Below are positions 1 to 4,845 of a DNA stretch of 5,741 nt, in pieces. Under the pieces are notes generated by a model. That model was not told the DNA's origin and searched no databases. It saw only the letters and a program-made list of their open reading frames with translations. The stretch's first letter is position 1. Every line of letters starts with the position of its first letter. Position numbers and translations under genes: made by a program. Source of the DNA: Candidatus Poribacteria bacterium (GTDB lineage Bacteria > Poribacteria > WGA-4E > WGA-3G); assembly GCA_009835515.1 (NCBI GenBank), contig VXXH01000679.1, positions 1 to 5,741 of the forward strand. Reading direction: 5' to 3'.

Positions 1-12
1 ATGTAATGTCTT

Positions 13-23
13 GGCAATTTGCC
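13..23. promoter_or_regulatory. Short near-palindrome, possible operator
   Basis: GGCAATTTGCC has perfect 5-base arms (GGCAA / TTGCC) around one central base. On the minus strand it lies about 50-60 bases downstream of the expected start of the promoter at 82-110, so it would sit in the leader of the left-going transcript. It could be an operator or a tiny hairpin. Palindromes this short also occur by chance, so the functional reading is weak. Confidence 0.2.
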
Positions 24-81
24 TCTCTTAGCAGTGTTGTTGGGCGGAGCCTTGAAAAGCAAGGAAAACGAGATTCGCTCT

Positions 82-110
82 ATTATAAGAGAGTCAGAGG
101 TTTGTGTCAA
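82..110 (-). promoter_or_regulatory. Consensus sigma70-type promoter, reading leftward
   Basis: Read on the minus strand, the site has a perfect -35 hexamer TTGACA (plus-strand 105-110), a 17-base spacer (88-104) and a perfect -10 hexamer TATAAT (plus-strand 82-87). Both hexamers and the spacer length match the housekeeping sigma70 consensus, which is rare by chance. The expected transcription start is near position 75, leading out of the window at base 1. No ATG occurs on that transcript before the edge, so the driven gene or RNA must begin further left. It points away from the cold-shock gene and cannot serve it. Confidence 0.75.
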
Positions 111-281
111 GGAAAACCGTACATTCGATAGAGTCATTTAGTTTTGACTTTTACGCCGCTTTTAAAATGGAAGGTTGCGATCCAGCGATTGCTCATGTCC
201 GCCTCGGCGTGCTTACAATAAGGTTGAATGGCTCTGACAAATTCGGGGAGGCTCAGATGTAGACTCCCTATAAATGAGAAA

Positions 282-303
282 TGCTCGCGCAGGCACGCGA
301 GTG
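282..303 (+). promoter_or_regulatory. Hairpin in probable leader of cold-shock gene
   Basis: CTCGCG (284-289) pairs with CGCGAG (296-301) around the six-base loop CAGGCA. Two G-T wobbles (283/302 and 282/303) can extend the stem. It ends 46 bases before the start codon at 350. No T-run follows directly, so it is not a typical intrinsic terminator. If the transcript starts upstream it would lie in the 5' leader, where a stem could tune translation of this RNA-binding protein. That role is inference. Confidence 0.3.
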
Positions 304-349
304 GTTATTGTTGCCTTCTTGATGAGGGACCAGACCACAGGAGCATATA

Positions 350-1306
350 ATGCCTACAGGACGGATAAAGTACTATAATTTCGATAAAGGCTTCGGATTT
401 ATTGCGCAAGATAGCAGTGACGCGGATGTTTTCTTGCATAGTTCTGCCATTAAGCAGCCCGAATATGAAGAACTCCGCGTCGGGCAGCGCGTAAAATATA
501 GTGTTGTTGAAGGTGAGAAGGGACTCGTTGCCCAAAACGTTGAAGTATTATTGACACCGACGGAACGCCGCTGGCTGCGGCAAGGAAAGGCGATTATCCC
601 GCGTGGTTACGCCGGATTTCCGGGTCAAAACCAGGGACAACTTATCGCTGATGAGGCGGCACCTGCCTCTAATTACGAAACAGGCAAATCAGAACCGATT
701 CGAGGCCGCCGAAACCGGGATGCCGCTGTGGCATCCACAAAACCTACATCGAAACCACGCAATCAACCCACCTCAACAAAAGATTTTGACGATGCTGATG
801 AACCCACACAAGATGGGCAAGAACAATCTTCAAAACAACTCAGCTTTGGTGACCTCTATATCCTCAAGCAGATTAACTTTGAAACGTCAATGTTTTTCGC
901 GTTGTATAACGCTATACAACTTCCCGCTACTGTCCTTGAGATGACCCTTTCCAGTTTGACACTCAATAGTAATGGCAAGGAACAGCAGATCGCTAAAACA
1001 GATGTTAAATATTGCTACAAAGACTTTGACGCAGAGAAAGTTCAAGCAGTTGTTCAGATTGCGGAAGATGTCAAAGCACAACAGTTGACGCAATTACCAC
1101 CCGATGCCCAGTTGTGTGAAATCGATACGGAAGCCGTGCGACATGCCCGAAAAAATGGAGCCGCCATTGAGATTACGCTCCGAGAAGGAGAGTTCTTCCG
1201 TGGCACTGTAGACTGGGTAAGCCCTTATGAAATTAAGCTCATTTTAGAGAACGGCGCGAAGGTCGTCATCTTCCGACATGCTGTCTACAAGCTTTCTGTT
1301 GATTAG
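350..1306 (+). CDS. Cold-shock domain / Hfq-like (LSm) fusion protein
   Basis: A predicted cytoplasmic RNA-binding protein of 318 residues. Residues 3-67 form a cold-shock domain with both RNA-binding motifs visible: RNP1 (KGFGFI, 13-18) and RNP2 (VFLHSSAI, 27-34). Stand-alone Csp proteins are only about 70 residues. Residues 100-165 are a polar linker, first basic (RGRRNR) then acidic, probably disordered. Residues 262-316 resemble Hfq: a short helix, a Sm1-like GEFFRG (280-285), an aromatic Y293 where Hfq has F42, and FRHAV (308-312) matching the Hfq YKHAI motif. Residues 178-223 look like a degenerate second Sm fold. The ATG has AGGAG six bases upstream. Known roles of these domains suggest RNA chaperoning or translation control; RNA targets are unknown. 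It heads the gene cluster and its stop overlaps the next gene's ribosome binding site. The cold-shock domain is certain, the C-terminal Hfq-like fold likely. Confidence 0.93.
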   Translation: MPTGRIKYYNFDKGFGFIAQDSSDADVFLHSSAIKQPEYEELRVGQRVKYSVVEGEKGLVAQNVEVLLTPTERRWLRQGKAIIPRGYAGFPGQNQGQLIADEAAPASNYETGKSEPIRGRRNRDAAVASTKPTSKPRNQPTSTKDFDDADEPTQDGQEQSSKQLSFGDLYILKQINFETSMFFALYNAIQLPATVLEMTLSSLTLNSNGKEQQIAKTDVKYCYKDFDAEKVQAVVQIAEDVKAQQLTQLPPDAQLCEIDTEAVRHARKNGAAIEITLREGEFFRGTVDWVSPYEIKLILENGAKVVIFRHAVYKLSVD

Positions 1307-1310
1307 GGGC
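1305..1310 (+). promoter_or_regulatory. Ribosome binding site overlapping upstream stop codon
   Basis: The purine-rich AGGGGC begins inside the TAG stop (1304-1306) of the cold-shock/Hfq-like gene and ends four bases before the ATG at 1315. This layout favours translational coupling of the two genes from one mRNA. Confidence 0.5.
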
Positions 1311-1314
1311 TACT

Positions 1315-1893
1315 ATGAAAGCGTATTATGAACTTCTCGGTGAGATTGAGCGTGATGTGAAACGCTTACGCGAAGAGTCCGGAGGTGTGCCGTGTCCATC
1401 CACCTGTTTCGCCTGCTGTCACAACACGGCGACAATGGCGATCAGTGAGGTTGAAGCTCGAGATTTAAAGTTAGGGTTGGATGCGCTTCCCGAGCAACTC
1501 CGTGCACATATCCGCGCAAAAGCAGAACGCAGCATCAAAAAATTGGAAGCACACGGACACAATATCGAAAGTATCATGCCAGATACCAGTATGGAAGCCG
1601 TTAGCGTGGTACGCGGTAAGTTAGAAGGTGAGTGTCCTATGCTCATCGGTGGGGTCTGTTCTGTTTACGAACATCGTCCCGTCATTTGCCGCGTCTGGGG
1701 ATATCCGATTCATAACGGCAATGACTTAGCCTGCTGCCACAAAACTTTCCTCGGCAAGCGCAACCGCTACCGTCCCCTCAATTACAACCGCTATTGGAAG
1801 ACCTGTCAAACCCTTAGTACCGAATTGGGTGCCACGCAAAAAACGCCGAACTGTTATCTTGTTTCTCGACTACTATCGGAGTCAAAAGCCTGA
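1315..1893 (+). CDS. YkgJ-type CxxCC-rich metal-binding protein
   Basis: A 192-residue cytoplasmic protein of the YkgJ (UPF0153) family, annotated in databases as putative zinc- or iron-chelating; the biochemical role is not settled. The family cysteine pattern is clear: C27, C31, C34 and C35 (CPSTCFACC), then C107 and C115, then the RPVICR motif (121-126, C125), followed by paired C140-C141 and single C164 and C180. Residues 45-100 are a charged, mostly helical insert between the two cysteine clusters. No signal peptide or membrane segment is seen. The ATG lies eight bases after the upstream stop, so it is probably cotranscribed and translationally coupled with the cold-shock/Hfq-like gene. 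Whether they work together is unknown. Family assignment is confident, the metal and function are not. Confidence 0.88.
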   Translation: MKAYYELLGEIERDVKRLREESGGVPCPSTCFACCHNTATMAISEVEARDLKLGLDALPEQLRAHIRAKAERSIKKLEAHGHNIESIMPDTSMEAVSVVRGKLEGECPMLIGGVCSVYEHRPVICRVWGYPIHNGNDLACCHKTFLGKRNRYRPLNYNRYWKTCQTLSTELGATQKTPNCYLVSRLLSESKA

Positions 1894-1913
1894 CACACCA
1901 TTTTTGGAACAAT

Positions 1914-1918
1914 GGAGG
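1914..1918 (+). promoter_or_regulatory. Ribosome binding site supporting a GTG start
   Basis: GGAGG ends four bases before GTG at 1923. The ATG at 1912 overlaps this site, is out of frame and reaches a stop after four codons. No other start gives the full signal peptide, so this site fixes GTG as the start of the lipoprotein. Confidence 0.65.
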
Positions 1919-1922
1919 CACC

Positions 1923-2924
1923 GTGAAAAACAGATTCATCCTTTCCCGATTTTTTTATTTTGCCTCTGTCCTCAGTCTCCTGCTCTGCTTCGGTTGTGGA
2001 GACACCGAGGACGAGCAAGAGGCAACCAACCCTACCAACAATACACTCCTCGACGAACCTGATGAACAATCGCTACAACCTGCTGAACAACTGCTACAGT
2101 TAACAGCCGAAGACCGGGAAAAGTTAGAAGAGGCTAAACAGTGGCTACAATTGACAGTCGAAGATTGGGAAAAGTTAGAAGACGAAGATTGGGAAAAGTT
2201 AAAAGGCGAAGATTGGGTCAGGTTGACAAACGCGGAAGTTAGAAAGCTCATGAGGCGTCCGATCGGACGCTGGGGTTTCCAGGAGCAACCATGGGAGGAA
2301 GCCCAAAAAGATACGCACGCCCAACTCTTTCAAGAGTTCGGAGACATTCCACAGGTTCGCTATACAGTAGAGTTTGATCGACATTATTGGAAAGAGGCAA
2401 GTTTCACTATAACTCTAACACCTGAAATTGCTAAGCAATTCGTTGGTTATTGGGCAGCAAACTATTTTCTTTTTCCGACTGAAGACCATAAGCGTTTGCT
2501 TGAAGACGAAATGAAGGAGTTAAAAACTACAATAGCAGCAGAAGAACGTCGTTTCTCAGAAGAAGAACTTCGTTCCTTGGAGCAGCTCAGAATAGAAGAT
2601 CCCCAAGCCTGGATAAAAGGCATGCGTGCCTTTCTTATTCAAAAACATGGAGACATTCCAGAAGTTGATACGATTGCTAATTTTCTACGAAAAGTGGAAC
2701 TAAATCTACCCAGAACAGACGAGGAATGCCGTACCTATCTTAAGGCGTACAACACCCTTTACGCTGATTATTTCGGCTCACACTATGAATACTATGCTAT
2801 GCTTGAAGCATCGGACCAGCTCCGGCCTATTGTAGCGGAGGTCCCGCTACGCATCCTCGAAAAATTCCGAGAGGCAAGAGCAGAAGGTATCTCATTCTAT
2901 GATATAGATGGGGACGATGATTAG
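1923..2924 (+). CDS. Predicted lipoprotein with EDW repeats and two GDIP modules
   Basis: A 333-residue protein of a family I do not recognise. Residues 1-24 form a signal peptide (basic K2/R4/R9, then a hydrophobic stretch) ending at a cysteine, C25, in the context LCFGC; position -1 is Gly but -3 is Cys, so the lipobox is imperfect. Glycine at +2 would fit outer-membrane sorting under the E. coli rule. An acidic, low-complexity region (27-60) follows, then tandem helical repeats with ExDWxxL cores (61-110). Residues 131-200 and 233-300 look like two copies of one module, each opening with a GDIP motif (140-143 and 243-246) and continuing with Tyr-rich helices and an LLE/MLE stretch. The tail ends DIDGDDD. 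GTG start with GGAGG four bases upstream, 29 bases after the YkgJ-like gene. A frameshifted paralogue begins at 4846. An envelope-anchored structural or binding role is possible, but no function is assigned. Confidence 0.88.
   Translation: MKNRFILSRFFYFASVLSLLLCFGCGDTEDEQEATNPTNNTLLDEPDEQSLQPAEQLLQLTAEDREKLEEAKQWLQLTVEDWEKLEDEDWEKLKGEDWVRLTNAEVRKLMRRPIGRWGFQEQPWEEAQKDTHAQLFQEFGDIPQVRYTVEFDRHYWKEASFTITLTPEIAKQFVGYWAANYFLFPTEDHKRLLEDEMKELKTTIAAEERRFSEEELRSLEQLRIEDPQAWIKGMRAFLIQKHGDIPEVDTIANFLRKVELNLPRTDEECRTYLKAYNTLYADYFGSHYEYYAMLEASDQLRPIVAEVPLRILEKFREARAEGISFYDIDGDDD
2160..2231 (+). repeat. Three tandem 24-bp repeats inside the lipoprotein gene
   Basis: Three direct 24-base units lie at 2160-2183, 2184-2207 and 2208-2231, each beginning GAAGATTGGG and encoding eight residues on the pattern EDWxxLxx. 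The first two differ at few positions; the third diverges in its second half. A more degenerate unit (EDREKLEE) lies just upstream. The length keeps the reading frame, so copy number can change without breaking the gene. Confidence 0.85.
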
Positions 2925-2926
2925 CA

Positions 2927-3007
2927 CACATCAGAAAATTGGAGAACCTCCAGTCTGAGCAATTAGCCGTGGTTGAAGATGCGGTGCGTCAGTGGTTAAA
3001 ACGCTGA
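2927..3007 (+). pseudogene. C-terminal scrap of an unidentified gene
   Basis: The frame is open from 2921, after a TGA at 2918-2920, to the TGA at 3005-3007. From TTG 2939 it reads 22 codons, including EQLAVVEDAV and ending RQWLKR. The composition is that of a real amphipathic helix, unlike random intergenic sequence. There is no ATG start and no ribosome binding site. It resembles the helical C-terminal ends of DUF4351-like or DUF2281-like small proteins in general character, but I cannot assign a family. It lies between the lipoprotein stop and the ATPase-nuclease start, so it may be the tail of a gene whose front was replaced when the lipoprotein arrived. Confidence 0.35.
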
Positions 3008-3023
3008 CGAGGAAAATGCGTAG

Positions 3024-4619
3024 ATGCGAAGTTTTGAGACCCGCGGTCCTGTTTATCCTGAAGATAACTACGTCGTTGCCCGTACAGACGAGCTTTCGGA
3101 TTTCATCAATCGACTCGAAAAGGGCAGGCACGTTGTCCTGTTCGCACCGCGACAGACCGGCAAAACCACCTTCTTCCGTCGCGCTTTAGAGATACTCCCC
3201 GCCGACGTATATTTCCCAATCCGGATCGATTTCCAAGCATCCAACAACCTTGAACCCGCCGTGTTTTACGAAGGTCTCTACGAAGATATTTGTGAGGAAA
3301 TAGAGGCAGTATTCCAAAAACGTGGCAGCGCATCTTCTCCGACTCTCACAGAATTTCTGGATAATACCCAAATTACGAATCATCTCTCCATGAGAAGATT
3401 CTTTCGACGGTTCTCAAACTTTCTTGAATACCATCATAATGGACAGAAAGTTGTGCTTATCATTGACGAATTTGACGGTATCCCACGAACCGTTCTCAGC
3501 GATTTTCTGTATTCACTCCGCCACATCTATCTCTCTGGTCGAGATCGCTGTCCGCACAGCGTCGGTATCGTCGGTGTGAAGAGCATTACGCAACTCAACT
3601 ACGACCGCTCTATTTCACCTTTTAATATCCAAGACGAGTTCAAATTACCGAACTTCACGCTTGAACAGGTACGTGAGCTCCTTTCCCAATACACAGACGA
3701 GGTCGGTCAACCCTTTGCCTCTGAGGTCATTGAATCTATCTACAAACAGACAGCGGGGCAGCCTGTGCTTGTCAACCGGTTCGCTCAGATTCTTACGGAG
3801 GAGATGGACATCCTGAAAACTGAGCCGATCACAATGGAACACTTTTCAAAAGCACACGGGCAGCTCCTTCACGAACGGAACACACATACGGCGCATTTGG
3901 TAACCAATATCCGTCGGGATCGGAGATTTGAGACACTCCTGATGAAAATCGCTTCTTATGATGATGGCGTAGAATTCAACTTGGACAATGAAATCATTAA
4001 TGAACTCGCGACGTACGACGTTATCGGTGAAGGTGCTGACGGGCTATGTGAAATCGTCAATCCGATTTATCAGTACCGTGTCATGCAAGCATTTAAACCT
4101 GCAGTCAATGGTTTAGAGCAAGACTATTTACCCGAAGACACGCGTGCCGGGTTTAAGGATTATCTCACACCCGATGGAGAGATTCAGATGGAAGCACTCC
4201 TTGATAACTTCCGTGACTTTATCGCACGCGCAGGCTTCAGGATCCTACAAGTGCCAGAAACACCGCAAGAATACGTCGGTCAACATCTCCTTTTCGCTTA
4301 CCTTGAGCAGTTTGCCCGGATCGTGGGCGGGACGATGTATTTGGAAGTACAAACGGGACGCGGCAGGATGGACATCCTCATTCTCTACGATCAGAAAAAG
4401 TATATCGTTGAGACCAAGATATGGGGCGGCGGTATGCGCTATGAGGCCGGCAAGGCGCAACTCGCAACGTATGTTAAACTCGAAGCAGCTGCGGCAGGCT
4501 ACTACGTCGTGTTTGATCACCGTAAAGATCCAGAACCTCGCGTAGAGACAGAGACATTAGACGGCTCTACGATTCGGAGTTACGTGATTCCCGTGATACA
4601 AGAACGTCCCTCAGACTAA
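3024..4619 (+). CDS. AAA-like ATPase fused to PD-(D/E)XK nuclease domain
   Basis: A 531-residue cytoplasmic protein. Residues 6-260 are an AAA-like (AAA_35/STAND-type) ATPase: an entry motif RGPVYPEDNYVVAR, a Walker A variant APRQTGKT (41-48), a Walker B VVLIIDEFD (143-151) and a lid-like segment from FTLEQV (211). Residues 285-358 look like a winged-helix region ending NPIYQYRV. Residues 415-500 form a PD-(D/E)XK nuclease-like domain with E428, D450 (GRGRMD), E463-T-K465 and a QxxxY motif (Q479, Y483), so the active site looks intact. Related fusions are widespread and mostly uncharacterised; roles in DNA processing, mobile elements or defence are proposed by analogy only. The ATG directly follows an in-frame TAG (3021-3023), making it the earliest start; GAGGA lies ten bases upstream. 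The gene is bracketed by two paralogous lipoprotein genes and starts 99 bases after the first. Confidence 0.92.
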   Translation: MRSFETRGPVYPEDNYVVARTDELSDFINRLEKGRHVVLFAPRQTGKTTFFRRALEILPADVYFPIRIDFQASNNLEPAVFYEGLYEDICEEIEAVFQKRGSASSPTLTEFLDNTQITNHLSMRRFFRRFSNFLEYHHNGQKVVLIIDEFDGIPRTVLSDFLYSLRHIYLSGRDRCPHSVGIVGVKSITQLNYDRSISPFNIQDEFKLPNFTLEQVRELLSQYTDEVGQPFASEVIESIYKQTAGQPVLVNRFAQILTEEMDILKTEPITMEHFSKAHGQLLHERNTHTAHLVTNIRRDRRFETLLMKIASYDDGVEFNLDNEIINELATYDVIGEGADGLCEIVNPIYQYRVMQAFKPAVNGLEQDYLPEDTRAGFKDYLTPDGEIQMEALLDNFRDFIARAGFRILQVPETPQEYVGQHLLFAYLEQFARIVGGTMYLEVQTGRGRMDILILYDQKKYIVETKIWGGGMRYEAGKAQLATYVKLEAAAAGYYVVFDHRKDPEPRVETETLDGSTIRSYVIPVIQERPSD

Positions 4620-4703
4620 CGAACCGCCACTATAGCGCGAGAATAGAGCACGTCAAATTCGGACTCACACGACTTGCCGGTGTCAACGCAAAAGGTAGGT
4701 ATT

Positions 4704-4729
4704 CCGTTTATACTTTAGACGGTATACGG
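4704..4729 (+). other. Bulged inverted repeat
   Basis: CCGT (4704-4707) pairs with ACGG (4726-4729), and ATAC (4710-4713) pairs with GTAT (4722-4725), leaving a TT bulge and an eight-base loop. It lies in the region between the ATPase-nuclease gene and the lipoprotein pseudogene. No T-run follows. Purpose unknown; it may be folded RNA of a decayed element or chance. Confidence 0.2.
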
Positions 4730-4737
4730 TTGATAAC

Positions 4738-4759
4738 AAACGCGAAACGAAACGCGTTT
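4738..4759 (+). other. Perfect 7-bp inverted repeat
   Basis: AAACGCG (4738-4744) and CGCGTTT (4753-4759) are exact reverse complements around the loop AAACGAAA. Only three Ts close the stem, so it is a poor intrinsic terminator for the cluster ending at 4619. It could be an operator, a weak terminator or part of a mobile-element end with the hairpin 36 bases downstream. Confidence 0.3.
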
Positions 4760-4794
4760 AAGTTGCTAAGACGACTCAATTTCAACTATAGGAG

Positions 4795-4836
4795 CGGGCA
4801 TTCCCCCCTCGACTAAAGTCAGGGGTTTCCTGCCTG
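4795..4836 (+). mobile_element. Hairpin resembling an IS200/IS605-type element end
   Basis: A two-part stem-loop. The outer stem pairs CGGGCA (4795-4800) with TGCCTG (4831-4836), one wobble included. The inner stem pairs CCCCT (4805-4809) with AGGGG (4821-4825) and GAC (4811-4813) with GTC (4818-4820), with one bulged C (4810) and loop TAAA. C/G-rich imperfect hairpins around a GACTnnAGTC core are familiar near the right ends of IS200/IS605 and TnpB-only elements. No left end or transposase body is visible, so at most this is a remnant. Homology between the two lipoprotein copies starts only just after it, at the start codon, which fits an insertion or deletion joint here. It could instead be a simple regulatory hairpin. 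Confidence 0.35.
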
Positions 4837-4845
4837 AAGATTTTG

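Larger units (their letters stand above)
1..349. other. Non-coding upstream region with divergent promoter
   Basis: No convincing full gene lies in these 349 bases. They contain a near-palindrome (13-23), a strong minus-strand promoter (82-110), a hairpin (282-303) and the ribosome binding site of the cold-shock gene (AGGAG at 339-343). Two very short open frames overlap each other: a 20-codon minus-strand frame (134-196) with a plausible Shine-Dalgarno, and a 31-codon plus-strand frame (167-262) without one. I found no well-spaced plus-strand sigma70 promoter for the gene at 350. A TATAAA at 269-274 is the best -10-like site but has no matching -35. The layout suggests a divergent intergenic region between a gene off the left edge and the + strand cluster. 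Confidence 0.6.
4622..4816 (+). pseudogene. Start-less coding-like fragment, family unknown
   Basis: After the ATPase-nuclease stop, this frame gives 64 residues to a TAA at 4814-4816. It includes GRYSVYTLDGIRLI followed by a basic NAKRNAFKLLRRL segment. The composition (alternating hydrophobic/polar, then basic helix) looks protein-coding. No ATG, GTG or usable start with a ribosome binding site precedes it, and going upstream the frame only runs into the ATPase gene, stopping at a TAA at 4523. It therefore looks like the C-terminal remnant of a gene. The stop lies inside the hairpin at 4795-4836, an arrangement known for transposase genes whose last codons overlap the element end. I recognise no family. 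Confidence 0.35.

Noticed and set aside
144..168. Possible plus-strand promoter TTGACT ... TAAAAT
   Set aside because: The spacer is only 13 bases, too short for sigma70, and no better -10 lies at 16-18 bases.
167..262. 31-codon plus-strand frame upstream of the cold-shock gene
   Set aside because: No ribosome binding site, no recognised motif, and it overlaps a minus-strand frame with a better start context.
603..944. 113-codon plus-strand frame inside the cold-shock/Hfq-like gene
   Set aside because: Out-of-frame shadow over the linker; no motif, no ribosome binding site, Asn/His/Gln-rich composition from frame shift.
1854..2069. Minus-strand frame that recurs at 4782-4991 with similar antisense peptide
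   Set aside because: The similarity follows directly from the paralogous plus-strand lipoprotein copies; no ribosome binding site or family signal, so it is a shadow.
2940..2952. Small TGGAG/CTCCA hairpin after the lipoprotein as a terminator
   Set aside because: Five-base stem with a three-base loop, no T-run, and it lies inside a coding-like scrap.
3016..3189. Alternative ATG at 3016 better spaced from GAGGA
   Set aside because: It opens a different frame with no domain content that ends at 3189; the ATPase frame begins with ATG 3024 directly after its own TAG.
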